Of a stretch of DNA of 64,000 nt, positions 1 through 8,455 are shown piece by piece; position 1 is the stretch's first letter, and the number at the start of each line of letters is the position of its first letter. The stretch lies in NCBI RefSeq assembly GCF_000938305.1, contig NZ_JYMT01000015.1:123369-187368 (forward strand), read 5' to 3'. The position numbers were made by a program, and so were the translations under genes. The DNA comes from Bradyrhizobium sp. LTSP885. GTDB lineage: Bacteria > Pseudomonadota > Alphaproteobacteria > Rhizobiales > Xanthobacteraceae. The notes below the pieces were generated by a model that saw only the letters and a list, made by a program, of their open reading frames with translations, ran no database searches and was not told the origin of the DNA.

Positions 1-319
1 TCAAGAACAGATCGCCGAAGATCATGTGGGTGACGCCGTCACGAACGGCCTGCGCCACTGCTTCTCCCATCCGCGCCTCGTAGACCTCGTTCGGGCAGGG
101 ATAGGGTATCGGCACGATCCGCTGCGGCAATCCCGCCGCTTCGCACTGTGCGTGCAGGATCTCCTGACGGACGCCGTGGATCGAGACCCGGCCGAAGGTC
201 TCGGTGACGGTCGTCAGCGCACCGACGACTTCGAACTCGCCGGCACGCCGCACCTCGTGCAGCGCGAACGCGCTGTCCTTGCCGCTCGACCAGGAGATCA
301 GTGCCTTTGGCGGTGACAT
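1..319 (-). CDS. PP-loop ATPase / diphthine-ammonia-ligase-like protein (N-terminal part only)
   Basis: The first 106 residues of a protein that runs off the left edge of the window. Residues 8-17 read ISWSSGKDSA, the SGGxDS-type PP-loop that binds ATP in N-type ATP pyrophosphatases, and the segment ending HMIFGDLF fits the DUF71/Dph6-like family (adenine nucleotide alpha-hydrolase superfamily). Family members activate a carboxylate or similar group by adenylation; the bacterial substrate is generally unknown. The ATG overlaps the TGA of the upstream amine oxidase by one base (TGATG), so the two are probably translated together. The C-terminal half, needed for a firmer call, lies outside the window. 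Confidence 0.8.
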   Translation of the reverse strand, partial: MSPPKALISWSSGKDSAFALHEVRRAGEFEVVGALTTVTETFGRVSIHGVRQEILHAQCEAAGLPQRIVPIPYPCPNEVYEARMGEAVAQAVRDGVTHMIFGDLFL

Positions 320-1728
320 CAGTTCATCGGCGAGGCTGTGTGAGAGCGCGCACGGTGCGGCCGCGGCTTCGCGGCCGGTGCGGCGGCTTCGGGCGCCGCG
401 TCCTTCAGCGCACCGATCCGCCGCAGCGCGGCCTCGGCAGCGCGCTCGCCGCTCTCCCAGGCGCCATCGACGGTGCCCCACAGCGTCTCATGCGTGGCTT
501 CACCTGCGAGATACAGGCAGCCGATCGGCTCGGTCAGGATCTTTCGCGAGAGCTGCGCGCCCGGAGCGGCGGCCGACATCGCGCCGAGGATGAAGGGCTG
601 CGCATTCCAGCGGGTGGCGGTCGTCTTCTTCACGGCGGCACCGATTTCGCTGCCATAGAGCTTGCTCAGCCATTCGACCGCGAACGCACCCATCGCCTGC
701 TCGCCCTGCGCAGAGAGATCGCGCCCGAAAGAGCCGGCGACATCGATCGTGCACAGCGACGAGCCGCCGATATTGCCGTAAAGGAGCGCCGTCCGGGTCG
801 AATTGCTCTGCTCGATGATGACGTCGTCGCGCGAGAGTCCGAGCGGATTGCCGGGAAGTTGCAGCGCGATGCGATCGTAACTGCCGAGGCTCAGTTTCGC
901 CGCAGCATCGAGCGTGCGCTTCGGAATGTCGGGGCCGAATTTGATGTTGCCGCTCGTGAGCACATTGCTCGACACGGTGACGATGGCGGCGCGGGCGCTG
1001 ATCTTGCCGGAAGGTGTCTCGACCACCACGTCGCGATTGCTCCACAGAATCCGCTGCGCGGGCGTCGAGAGCGCCAGCGGAAGCTGCTCGCCGAGCTTGG
1101 CGATCAGGGCCCCCAAGCCCTGCCGGCAGGCGATCGCGCCGTTGCGGTCCTGCGCACGGACCTTGTCGACGGCGGAGACGTCCTTCAGATCCTTGCCGCT
1201 GAAGCTGGCGCCGAGCAGAAACTCGGCCGTGCCAGCCCAATCGCCGAGATCCTTCGGCAACGCCGGCGCGCAGGCGATATCGGCCCTGCGCGAGGCATCG
1301 TCGATGGCGCGGTTGGTGCGCACCAGCGCGGCCAGAAACTCCTCGGTCTCGCCGGGACGGGCATAGCGCCGGCCGATGCGGATTTTCTGGCCCGCGGGTG
1401 CCGTGACGATCTCGAAGCCGGCGGCGCGGGCCAGCCGGATCATCGGATTGGTCTCGGGATTATGCATCCAGCGCGCGCCGCGATCGAACGGCACGTCGAA
1501 GCTCGACGCGTCGGTCTGGCAGCGCCCGCCGATCTGGCCTGCGGCCTCCACCACAATCACCTTGCGGTTCGCGGCTGCAATCCGGCGCGCCGCGGCAATG
1601 CCTGCGGCGCCCGCGCCGATCACGACAATGTCAGCCTCGCGCGGCAACGGCGCAGCCAGGACCCGGCCACTGAGCGCTGGCGCAGACGCCAGTACTGCAG
1701 ACGCCGACAGGAAATCGCGGCGGGTCAT
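319..1728 (-). CDS. FAD-dependent amine oxidase family protein, Tat-exported
   Basis: A flavoprotein of about 469 residues. The start at MTRRDFLSASAV gives a twin-arginine signal (TRRDFL, then an Ala-rich hydrophobic stretch to VLAAP); an in-frame ATG two codons upstream is equally possible, while the longer frame would bury the signal. After the signal comes a Rossmann dinucleotide motif (VVIGAGAAGIAAA) with the acidic ribose-binding residue in VIVVEA, then GGRC, as in monoamine oxidases. The C-terminal YLAGEATHETLWGTVDGA matches the FAD-binding end of the family. It probably oxidises an amine in the periplasm, with FAD loaded before export; the substrate is unknown. Its stop overlaps the start of the PP-loop gene. 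Confidence 0.85.
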   Translation of the reverse strand: MTRRDFLSASAVLASAPALSGRVLAAPLPREADIVVIGAGAAGIAAARRIAAANRKVIVVEAAGQIGGRCQTDASSFDVPFDRGARWMHNPETNPMIRLARAAGFEIVTAPAGQKIRIGRRYARPGETEEFLAALVRTNRAIDDASRRADIACAPALPKDLGDWAGTAEFLLGASFSGKDLKDVSAVDKVRAQDRNGAIACRQGLGALIAKLGEQLPLALSTPAQRILWSNRDVVVETPSGKISARAAIVTVSSNVLTSGNIKFGPDIPKRTLDAAAKLSLGSYDRIALQLPGNPLGLSRDDVIIEQSNSTRTALLYGNIGGSSLCTIDVAGSFGRDLSAQGEQAMGAFAVEWLSKLYGSEIGAAVKKTTATRWNAQPFILGAMSAAAPGAQLSRKILTEPIGCLYLAGEATHETLWGTVDGAWESGERAAEAALRRIGALKDAAPEAAAPAAKPRPHRARSHTASPMN

Positions 1729-1945
1729 TGTCATGGCGAGATCACTGGCAAGATTACTGGCATGGTTTCCGGGGACTTGCAGCAAAGGGGAACGCTTCGC
1801 GAACTTAGCCGTATCTCACCGATCGCAGCAACCGTCATGGTAAATCAATCATGATTGATCCGCGTCATGCATGAACTAAATTGAAACGGCTTGCGACCAT
1901 GCTAAGGGAACACAAGCGGTCGTAGAACCGCTGGGGGAGATTCCA

Positions 1946-2833
1946 ATGGGGGTCGTGCTTGATACCGTCGGCCAATGGATCGCGGGGTACCTGCAAAAGG
2001 AAGTCCCGGGTTACGAGCCGTTTACGCCGAGCGATCCGGAACATCTGCGCGGCATCATCCAGCCGGGCGACGTTCTGCTGGTCGAAGGCAACAACCGGAT
2101 TTCCGGCATCATCAAGTACCTGACGCAGTCGACCTGGTCGCACGCCGCGCTCTATGTTGGACCGATCGACGGTGCGTTCGAAGCCGACGGCGAGCAGCAT
2201 ATGCTGATCGAGGCCAATATCGGCGAGGGCGTGACCTCAGCGCCGCTGTCGAAATATTTCCCCTACCACACAAGGATGTGCCGTCCGGTCGGACTGTCCT
2301 ACGAGGACCGCACCACGGTGTGCCGCTATGCGATCAACCGCATCGGTTTCGGCTACGACACCAAGAACATCGTCGACCTGGCACGTTTCCTGTTCCCGCT
2401 GCCGATCCCGCAGCGCTGGCGGCGGCGCATGATCGCGTTCGGCTCCGGCGATCCGACCAAGATCATCTGCTCGGCGCTGATCGCGCAGGCCTTCGATGCC
2501 GTTCGCTATCCGATCCTGCCCAAGATCACGCGCGCCGCCAGCCGCAAGGCGCGCCGCGAGATCCTGCATATCCGCGATTCCTCGCTCTACATGCCGCGCG
2601 ACTTCGACATCTCGCCCTATTTCGAAGTCGTCAAACCCACCATCGTGCACGGATTCGATTACACGGCCCTGCACTGGGCCGACAAGCAAAAGCCGCTCCA
2701 GGAGGTAGCGGGCGAATTCGGCGTGTTTCCAGAATGCAAATCGCCGCCGCTTGCTCCTGAAGAGATTGACGAGGAGGCACCGGTTCCGGTTGCGGAAGTG
2801 ACGCGCGTCGCCGCGGAGCCGGCACTGGTCTAG
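1946..2833 (+). CDS. YiiX/YaeF-like permuted NlpC/P60 cysteine hydrolase
   Basis: A 295-residue protein of the circularly permuted papain-like amidase group (peptidase family C92, YiiX/YebB-like). The order of catalytic motifs fits the family: a His in TWSHAALYVG near residue 70, an acidic LIEAN near residue 92, and a Cys in KIICSALIAQAF near residue 175. IIQPGDVLLVEGN is the usual family opening. Members are thought to cleave amide or lipid-ester bonds, but the substrate here is not known. No signal peptide is visible. The ATG follows a GGGGGAGA ribosome site at 1931-1938. It stands alone, divergent from the amine oxidase; the 160 bases between them hold a short AT-rich stretch near 1840-1890. 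Confidence 0.8.
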   Translation: MGVVLDTVGQWIAGYLQKEVPGYEPFTPSDPEHLRGIIQPGDVLLVEGNNRISGIIKYLTQSTWSHAALYVGPIDGAFEADGEQHMLIEANIGEGVTSAPLSKYFPYHTRMCRPVGLSYEDRTTVCRYAINRIGFGYDTKNIVDLARFLFPLPIPQRWRRRMIAFGSGDPTKIICSALIAQAFDAVRYPILPKITRAASRKARREILHIRDSSLYMPRDFDISPYFEVVKPTIVHGFDYTALHWADKQKPLQEVAGEFGVFPECKSPPLAPEEIDEEAPVPVAEVTRVAAEPALV

Positions 2834-2925
2834 CGCATCGCGCGTCCGCTATGGCCGCGTGGTGATGATCCCGACCGCGTCAGGAAAGAAGCCGCGCAAG
2901 CGAGGGCATCACCACGATTAGACGG

Positions 2926-3873
2926 TCACGCCGCCCGTGCCTTGGCCCCAGATGGCAGCCCGGCACGCGCGAGACCGCCATACAGCGCCTCGTTCGGCAT
3001 CTCCGACTTCAGGATCGCCCGCACCGCGATCAGCCGGTCGAGATCGACGCCGGTCGGAAATCCCTTGCTCTCGCAGAGGAACACGAGATCCTCGAACACC
3101 ACATTGCCGGTCGCGCCCGGTGCGAACGGGCAGCCGCCGAGGCCACCCAGCGAGCCGTCGAGCACGCGGGCGCCTTCATCGAGCGCGGCGGAGGCATTCG
3201 CAATGCCCATGCCGCGGGTGTCGTGCAGGTGAACGCAGACCGGCTTCGAGCCTGCGATCCTCACGGCGCCCCGCGTCAGTTCACCAACCTGCTTCGGCCC
3301 GGCATAGCCGACGGTATCGGCGATCGCGACCATGTCGACACCGGCCTCGTAAAGCTGCTCGGTGAGGCGCAGCACTTCGGTCGGATCGACAGGACCGACG
3401 ATCGAGCAGCCGAGCGCCATCGAGATCGCCGCATTGACCAGCGGCTTGTGCGCGCTGGCGTCACGCAACTCGCAGAGCCGCTTGATGTTCGCGATCGCGG
3501 ACTCGCGCGAACGATTGGCGTTGGCCTGGCTGTGCTCCTCGGTTGCCGAAACGACAGAGGCGATCTCGGCGACACCGGAGGCCAGCGCCTCATTGACGCC
3601 GCGCTCGTTCAGCGCCAGCGCGACGCCGTGCGCGCCGGGCAACGAGGCAACGGTTGCGACGACGTCCCTGACATCGACGAACTGCGGAAAGGTCTTGGCC
3701 GGCAGGAACGAACCGACCTCGAAATGCCTGACGCCGGCGGCGTATTCATCGCGCACCCAGCGCTGCTTGGCCGATGTCGACGGCAATGTCTTCACCAGCT
3801 GCAGGCCGTCGCGCAGGCCGACCTCGCGCAGGCTCACTCGGTCGTTAGGATAGATATCATGGACGCGGGTCAT
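2926..3873 (-). CDS. Hydroxymethylglutaryl-CoA lyase-like enzyme
   Basis: A 315-residue TIM-barrel lyase of the HMG-CoA lyase family, which splits a 3-hydroxy-3-methylacyl-CoA into acetyl-CoA (or pyruvate) and a second product. The catalytic Arg-Asp pair is in EVGLRDGLQ, the metal-binding His pair in VHLHDTRG, and the mobile-loop Cys and following Asn in GGLGGCPFAPGATGN, so the enzyme should be active. The ATG at 3873 lies 7 bases after the CoA-transferase stop, so the two form one operon; a longer reading would overlap that gene. With an adjacent CaiB enzyme the likely role is catabolism of a branched hydroxy acid (3-hydroxy-3-methylglutarate, citramalate or similar); the exact substrate is inference. 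Confidence 0.88.
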   Translation of the reverse strand: MTRVHDIYPNDRVSLREVGLRDGLQLVKTLPSTSAKQRWVRDEYAAGVRHFEVGSFLPAKTFPQFVDVRDVVATVASLPGAHGVALALNERGVNEALASGVAEIASVVSATEEHSQANANRSRESAIANIKRLCELRDASAHKPLVNAAISMALGCSIVGPVDPTEVLRLTEQLYEAGVDMVAIADTVGYAGPKQVGELTRGAVRIAGSKPVCVHLHDTRGMGIANASAALDEGARVLDGSLGGLGGCPFAPGATGNVVFEDLVFLCESKGFPTGVDLDRLIAVRAILKSEMPNEALYGGLARAGLPSGAKARAA

Positions 3874-3880
3874 GGCAGCC

Positions 3881-5050
3881 TCACGCAGCGTTTCCGGTTG
3901 AAGAGCATTTTTGTTGTTCGAGCTCGGCACGGACATCGTCGGTATCGGCACCAAGCGCCGGCACTTTCAGGCCCTCACCGATATTGCAGCCGTTCCACTC
4001 GACCGGCAGTGCCGGCACGCGGAACGGCTTGCCGTCGGCGTTGACATTGTTGACGAGGCCGCCCGGGCGCAACACATGCGGGTCCTGCAGCAGATCCTCG
4101 GGCCGGTTGATCGGCGAGAAGCAGATGTTGAGCGCGTCAAGCCTGGCCGACAGCTCCGCCACATTCCAGCGTTTGATCACCTCGGCCACGCGGGGGATGA
4201 TCCGATCGCGCGCCATAATGCGGTCCGTGGTGGTGCGCAACGTGGGATCCTCGGCAAATTCCTGCAAGCCGAATTCGCGGCAAAAACTCTGCCAATGACC
4301 TTCGGTGACGACGCCGATGAAGATGCGATCGCCGCCGGCGGCGTTGAAAATATCGTAGATCGGCCAGGCATGCTCGCGCTCAGGCATCGAGCGCGGCTTG
4401 CGACCGGTCATCTCGTACTCGACCATGTGCTGGGCGACCAGGAACAGGCAGTTCTCGAACAGCCCGATACGAATATCGGCGCCGCCCCTGTTGCCGCCGC
4501 GCTTCTGATAGAGCGCGGCCAGGATCGCGATGGCGCCGAACATGCCGCCCATAATGTCGTTGGCGGAGGAGCCGACGCGCTGCGGCTTGTCGCGCGTGCC
4601 GGTCATCGCCGCGAGCCCCGACATCATCTGCACGACCTCGTCGAGCGCCGGGCGGTGGTCGTAGGGGCCGGACAGAAAGCCCTTGTGGCCGGCGACGATC
4701 AAATCCGGATATGTCTTGCGCAGCTCCTCGACACCGAGTCCCTGCTTCTCGAGCTGGCCGTCGCGAAAATTCTCCAGGAACACATCGGCGCTGGCGAGCA
4801 GCCGGTGCATCGTCTCGCGGTCTTCAGGTTTCGCGAGATCGAGCACGACGCTGCGCTTGCCGCGGTTGAACAGCGGGAAGAACGAGACACCCATGCCGCC
4901 GAGCGAGCGGGTCTTGTCGCCGGCCGGGGGCTCGACCTTGATCACCTCGGCGCCCAGTTGCGCCAGGACCATGCCGCAGGTCGGACCCATCACCATGTGG
5001 GTCATCTCCACGACCCTCACGCCTTCCAGCGGCAACCCGCTCCCGGTCAT
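3881..5050 (-). CDS. CaiB/BaiF family (class III) CoA-transferase
   Basis: About 389 residues. GVRVVEMTHMVMGPTCGMVLAQLGAEVIKVEPP is split here into its key parts: the N-terminal LGAEVIKVEPP and the later VFLENFRDGQLEKQGL are standard family landmarks, and the catalytic Asp is in RPALDEVVQMMSG. These enzymes move CoA between a donor such as succinyl-CoA and a carboxylic acid through an aspartyl-CoA thioester. The ATG at 5050 has GGAG six bases upstream; a GTG at 5068 would add six residues. It is the first gene of the operon with the HMG-CoA-lyase-like gene and diverges from the LysR gene, which probably controls it. Confidence 0.88.
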   Translation of the reverse strand: MTGSGLPLEGVRVVEMTHMVMGPTCGMVLAQLGAEVIKVEPPAGDKTRSLGGMGVSFFPLFNRGKRSVVLDLAKPEDRETMHRLLASADVFLENFRDGQLEKQGLGVEELRKTYPDLIVAGHKGFLSGPYDHRPALDEVVQMMSGLAAMTGTRDKPQRVGSSANDIMGGMFGAIAILAALYQKRGGNRGGADIRIGLFENCLFLVAQHMVEYEMTGRKPRSMPEREHAWPIYDIFNAAGGDRIFIGVVTEGHWQSFCREFGLQEFAEDPTLRTTTDRIMARDRIIPRVAEVIKRWNVAELSARLDALNICFSPINRPEDLLQDPHVLRPGGLVNNVNADGKPFRVPALPVEWNGCNIGEGLKVPALGADTDDVRAELEQQKCSSTGNAA

Positions 5051-5117
5051 CGGCTTCTCCGTGCTCACTCTTCCCTGAGATTAGGCTTCCGCACGCTATC
5101 TGAAAAATATAATCTGT

Positions 5118-5132
5118 CGAATAGTGCATTCG
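5118..5132. promoter_or_regulatory. Dyad in the divergent CoA-transferase / lysR promoter region (candidate LysR operator)
   Basis: A 15-bp interrupted palindrome, CGAAT-N5-ATTCG, in the short spacer between the divergent CoA-transferase and lysR genes. LysR regulators usually bind 15-bp dyads just upstream of their own gene, so this is the natural candidate. A second perfect palindrome TTCTAGAA lies at about 5137-5144. Confidence 0.4.
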
Positions 5133-5155
5133 CGGTTCTAGAACGCTTTGGTCCC

Positions 5156-6082
5156 ATGGATTCGCGCCAGCTTCGCTATTTCATCGCGGTTTACGAGCAG
5201 CGCAACCTGTCGCGGGCGGCGGATCAGGTCAATGTCGCGCAATCGGCGCTGAGCCACCATATCGCGAACCTCGAGGCTGAATTCGCCACGCCGCTGTTCG
5301 AGCGCAAGCCGCGCGGCATGGAACCGACCGCGGCCGGGGAACGGCTCTATGAGCATGCCCGCATCATCCTGCGCGCGATGGCCGCGGCCGAACGCGAGAT
5401 CAAGGAAGGTGGCGGCGCGATTGCCGGCGACATCTCGATCGGCATGGCCAATTCCGGGATGAAGGCGATCGGCGTGCCGCTGATGCGGACCGTGCTGACG
5501 AAATATCCGAACCTGAAGCTGTCGCTGACCGAGAGTCTCTCGGGTGCGACGCTGCTGCATCTGATGAGTTCGGAGGTCGACCTCGCGCTGGTCTACAACC
5601 CGCCGTCGGAGAAGGACCTGATCGCCGAGCCCGTGCTGGAAGAGCAGATGTTCTGTGTCGGCACCGAGACGCTGATCGGCAAGACCAAGGCGCCGATCCG
5701 CCTGGAGGAGGTGGCTCGGCTGCCGCTGATCCTGCTGCGGCAAGGGTTGTCGGCCCGCGCGCTGCTCGACGACCCCGTGCCGCTGAAGCGGCTGGAGGCC
5801 AACGCCATCATGCATCTCAATTCGACCAGCGGCATGATCGGCGCGCTCACTGCTAGCTTGGGCTGCACGATCGCAACCACTCATTTCGTGAGCGAGCCAT
5901 TGAAGGCCGGGAAACTGGTGGCGCGCGAGGTGATCGACCCGCAGCTGACCCGCACGCTCTATCTGTGCCGGCTGCGCAACCGCCCGATGACCTATGCGAT
6001 GGAGGAAATGTGCCGGCTGATCCGCGCCCTGATCGCCGAACAGGTCGGCCGCGGCGCCTGGGAGGCGACTCTCCTCATCTGA
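5156..6082 (+). CDS. LysR family transcriptional regulator
   Basis: A 308-residue LysR-type regulator. The N-terminal winged helix-turn-helix starts at MDSRQLRYFIAVYE and continues through NLSRAADQVNVAQSALS, HHIANLEAEF and PLFERKPRGMEPT, followed by the linker helix and a substrate-binding-protein-like effector domain. The ATG at 5156 is where the family homology begins; the open frame upstream is antisense to the CoA-transferase and is not coding. It lies divergent to the CaiB/HMG-CoA-lyase operon and upstream of the MFS transporter, the classical arrangement for a regulator that senses the catabolic substrate or a CoA intermediate. Confidence 0.92.
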   Translation: MDSRQLRYFIAVYEQRNLSRAADQVNVAQSALSHHIANLEAEFATPLFERKPRGMEPTAAGERLYEHARIILRAMAAAEREIKEGGGAIAGDISIGMANSGMKAIGVPLMRTVLTKYPNLKLSLTESLSGATLLHLMSSEVDLALVYNPPSEKDLIAEPVLEEQMFCVGTETLIGKTKAPIRLEEVARLPLILLRQGLSARALLDDPVPLKRLEANAIMHLNSTSGMIGALTASLGCTIATTHFVSEPLKAGKLVAREVIDPQLTRTLYLCRLRNRPMTYAMEEMCRLIRALIAEQVGRGAWEATLLI

Positions 6083-6207
6083 GTTCGAAAATATCGAACG
6101 ATTGCTTCGATATGTTCGTCTGGATTTCTGGCTCCCGGTTGCCAAACATGGTCCGATTGGACCGCCTTCGGAAAGAAAGGCGGCCATTGGGCGATTCGGG
6201 GAGGATC

Positions 6208-7623
6208 ATGATGAGCGCCGTCGAACTCGGCTCGGTTGCCGACCTTGCCAGCACCACAAGCGAGCCCGACGAGATTTCGCGGCGGCTCGAGGCATTGCCG
6301 GCCTCGCCCCATGTCTGGCGGCTGGTGATCCTGCTCTCGCTCGGTGGCTCCTTCGAGATGTATGACCTCTTCTTCACCGGCTATATCGCGCCTGGGCTCA
6401 GCCGCAGCGGGCTGATGACCGCGACGACCCAGGCGTTCTTCGGCTTCTCCGGCATCGGCGCCTTCGTCGCCGCGACCTTCGCCGGCCTGTTCGTCGGCAC
6501 CTTCTTCCTCGGCTTCCTCGCCGACCGGTTCGGGCGACGGGCCATCTTCACCTTCGCGCTGCTCGGCTACAGCGCGGCATCGGTGGTGATGGCGTTTCAG
6601 ACGACGTCAGAGGGGTTGCTGCTGTGGCGATTCATCGCTGGTATCGGCATCGGTGTCGAGATCATCACCATCGATGCCTACATCACCGAACTGGTGCCGA
6701 GCTGGATGCGCGGCCGGGCCTTTGCGATCAACCAGTCCGTGATGTTCATATCGATCCCGATCGTGGCGTTCCTGTCATGGTGGCTGGTGCCGCTGCAACC
6801 TTACGGTCTCGATGGCTGGCGCTGGGTGGTGTTGATAGGTGCCGCCGGCAGCATGGTGATCTGGGTGTTGCGGCTATTTGTTCCGGAAAGCCCGCTCTGG
6901 CTGGCACGCCACGGCCGGACCGAACAAGCCCTGAAAATCCTGGCGTCGCTTGAAGCCTCCGCGGGCGTCGGCAACACGCAGCTAGGTGCAATCGCCAACA
7001 GAGGGCCGGCACGCACGCCGACCAAGGTTGGTTTCGCCGAGTTATTCCGGCCGCCTTATCTTTCGCTCGTCGTGATGTTCATGGTGTTCAATTTCTGCCA
7101 GGCGTTCGGCTTCTATGGCTTTGCCAATTGGGTGCCGACGCTGCTGGTCGAAAAGGGCATCACGGTCACCAAGAGCCTGGAATATTCCTTCATCGTCGCA
7201 TTCGCCTATCCGATCGCGCCCTTGCTGGCGTCAAGCTTCGCCGATCGGCTCGAACGCAAATGGATCATCTGCGGGGCGTGCGTGGCGATCATCGCGTTCG
7301 GTGCAGCCTTCTCGCAATTCACCGCACCTGCCCTGCTGATCCTGAGCGGCGTTCTGCTGACAGCGGCGAACACGACGATGTCGTATGCCTATCACGCCTA
7401 TCAGACCGAGGTGTTTCCGACCGCAATTCGCGCCCGCGCCTCGGGCCTCGTCTATTCGATGAGCAGGATCAGCGCGATGTTCTCAGGCTTCATCGTCGCT
7501 TACATGCTGCGCATCGGCGGCGTCGGCGGCGTGTTCGGCCTGATCACCTCGGCCATGATCCTCGTGATCATCGTCGTGGCGACGTTCGGCCCGAATGTGC
7601 GCGGCAAGCCGCTCGACGTGTGA
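6208..7623 (+). CDS. MFS transporter, sugar/aromatic-acid porter type
   Basis: About 471 residues with twelve predicted membrane helices and a central cytoplasmic loop near residues 240-270. The signature after helix 2, GFLADRFGRRAIF, and the helix 5-6 region FVPESPLWLARHGR resemble the aromatic acid/H+ symporter and sugar-porter branches of the major facilitator superfamily, which are mostly importers. GGGGAGG at 6198-6204 precedes two adjacent ATG codons (6208 and 6211). It follows lysR by 125 bases on the same strand and probably takes up the acid handled by the divergent CoA-transferase and lyase. Confidence 0.88.
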   Translation: MMSAVELGSVADLASTTSEPDEISRRLEALPASPHVWRLVILLSLGGSFEMYDLFFTGYIAPGLSRSGLMTATTQAFFGFSGIGAFVAATFAGLFVGTFFLGFLADRFGRRAIFTFALLGYSAASVVMAFQTTSEGLLLWRFIAGIGIGVEIITIDAYITELVPSWMRGRAFAINQSVMFISIPIVAFLSWWLVPLQPYGLDGWRWVVLIGAAGSMVIWVLRLFVPESPLWLARHGRTEQALKILASLEASAGVGNTQLGAIANRGPARTPTKVGFAELFRPPYLSLVVMFMVFNFCQAFGFYGFANWVPTLLVEKGITVTKSLEYSFIVAFAYPIAPLLASSFADRLERKWIICGACVAIIAFGAAFSQFTAPALLILSGVLLTAANTTMSYAYHAYQTEVFPTAIRARASGLVYSMSRISAMFSGFIVAYMLRIGGVGGVFGLITSAMILVIIVVATFGPNVRGKPLDV

Positions 7624-7702
7624 TCGCGACACAAACGGCACTTGCCGAAGCCATATTGGGTGTCTACCTCTCGCCGGGAACTTTTACAGAGGTCGACCCA
7701 TC

Positions 7703-8455
7703 ATGCTGAACGCCGCCGTCAAGGCGATTTCGCAAATCCTGTCGCCGCCGATGCGCTCGATCCTGTGGCGCTCCATCGGGCTTGCGCTCGTGCTGATCAC
7801 CGTGCTGGCAATCGGATTGCAGCGGCTGCTGAGCTGGTTTGCCGAGTACGGCGAGGTTTGGGCCGAGGCCATGCTCGGCCCCAACTTCCATACCACGCTA
7901 AATGTCGTGTCCTGGATCGTCTCGATCGCCGCGGGCCTTGGCGTCGTGCTCGGCGCCGTCTTCCTGATGCCCGCAATCACCTCGCTGGTGGCGAGCCTGT
8001 TTGTCGACGACGTCGCCGACCATGTCGAGCGCGAGCACTATCCGGCCGAGCAGCCCGGTGTGGCGCTGCCATTGGCGATCGCAATGACTGAAGGCGTCAG
8101 GACGGCGTTGCTGACCATCCTCGTCTATCTGGTGGCACTCCCATTCGTACTGTTCGCCGGCGCCGGCTTCATCGTCTTCTTCATCGCAACCGCTTGGCTG
8201 TTGGGGCGGGAATATTTCGAGCTCGCGGCGATGCGCTTCCGTTCGCCTGAGGATGCCAAGGCGATGCGCAAGGACAACGCCGCGACCGTGTTCACCGCTG
8301 GCCTGTTCATTGCAGCCTTCGTCTCGATCCCGATCGTCAATTTGGCGACCCCGCTGTTCGGCATGGCCTTCATGGTCCACATGCACAAGCGGCTGTCCGG
8401 ACCGCGGCCGGAGCTGTTGGAGCCAGCGCGGCGGAGTGATGTCTCGGTCGTCTAG
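7703..8455 (+). CDS. EI24 domain (CysZ-like) integral membrane protein
   Basis: A 250-residue protein with four or five hydrophobic segments (IGLALVLITVLAIGL, VSWIVSIAAGLGVVLGAVFL, LLTILVYLVALPFVLFAGAG and TAGLFIAAFVSIPIVN). The stretch VASLFVDDVADHVEREHYP and ATAWLLGREYFELAAMRFRS are characteristic of the EI24/CysZ family, linked in enterobacteria to sulfate uptake. A role in sulfate movement is possible but unproven for alphaproteobacterial members. The start ATG follows an AGAGG site at 7688-7692. Its last four bases overlap the end of the convergent DHA2 gene. Confidence 0.8.
   Translation: MLNAAVKAISQILSPPMRSILWRSIGLALVLITVLAIGLQRLLSWFAEYGEVWAEAMLGPNFHTTLNVVSWIVSIAAGLGVVLGAVFLMPAITSLVASLFVDDVADHVEREHYPAEQPGVALPLAIAMTEGVRTALLTILVYLVALPFVLFAGAGFIVFFIATAWLLGREYFELAAMRFRSPEDAKAMRKDNAATVFTAGLFIAAFVSIPIVNLATPLFGMAFMVHMHKRLSGPRPELLEPARRSDVSVV

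Noticed and set aside
3911..5155. Upstream extension of the LysR reading frame into 3911
   Set aside because: The extension is antisense to the CoA-transferase; LysR homology begins exactly at MDSRQLRYF at 5156.
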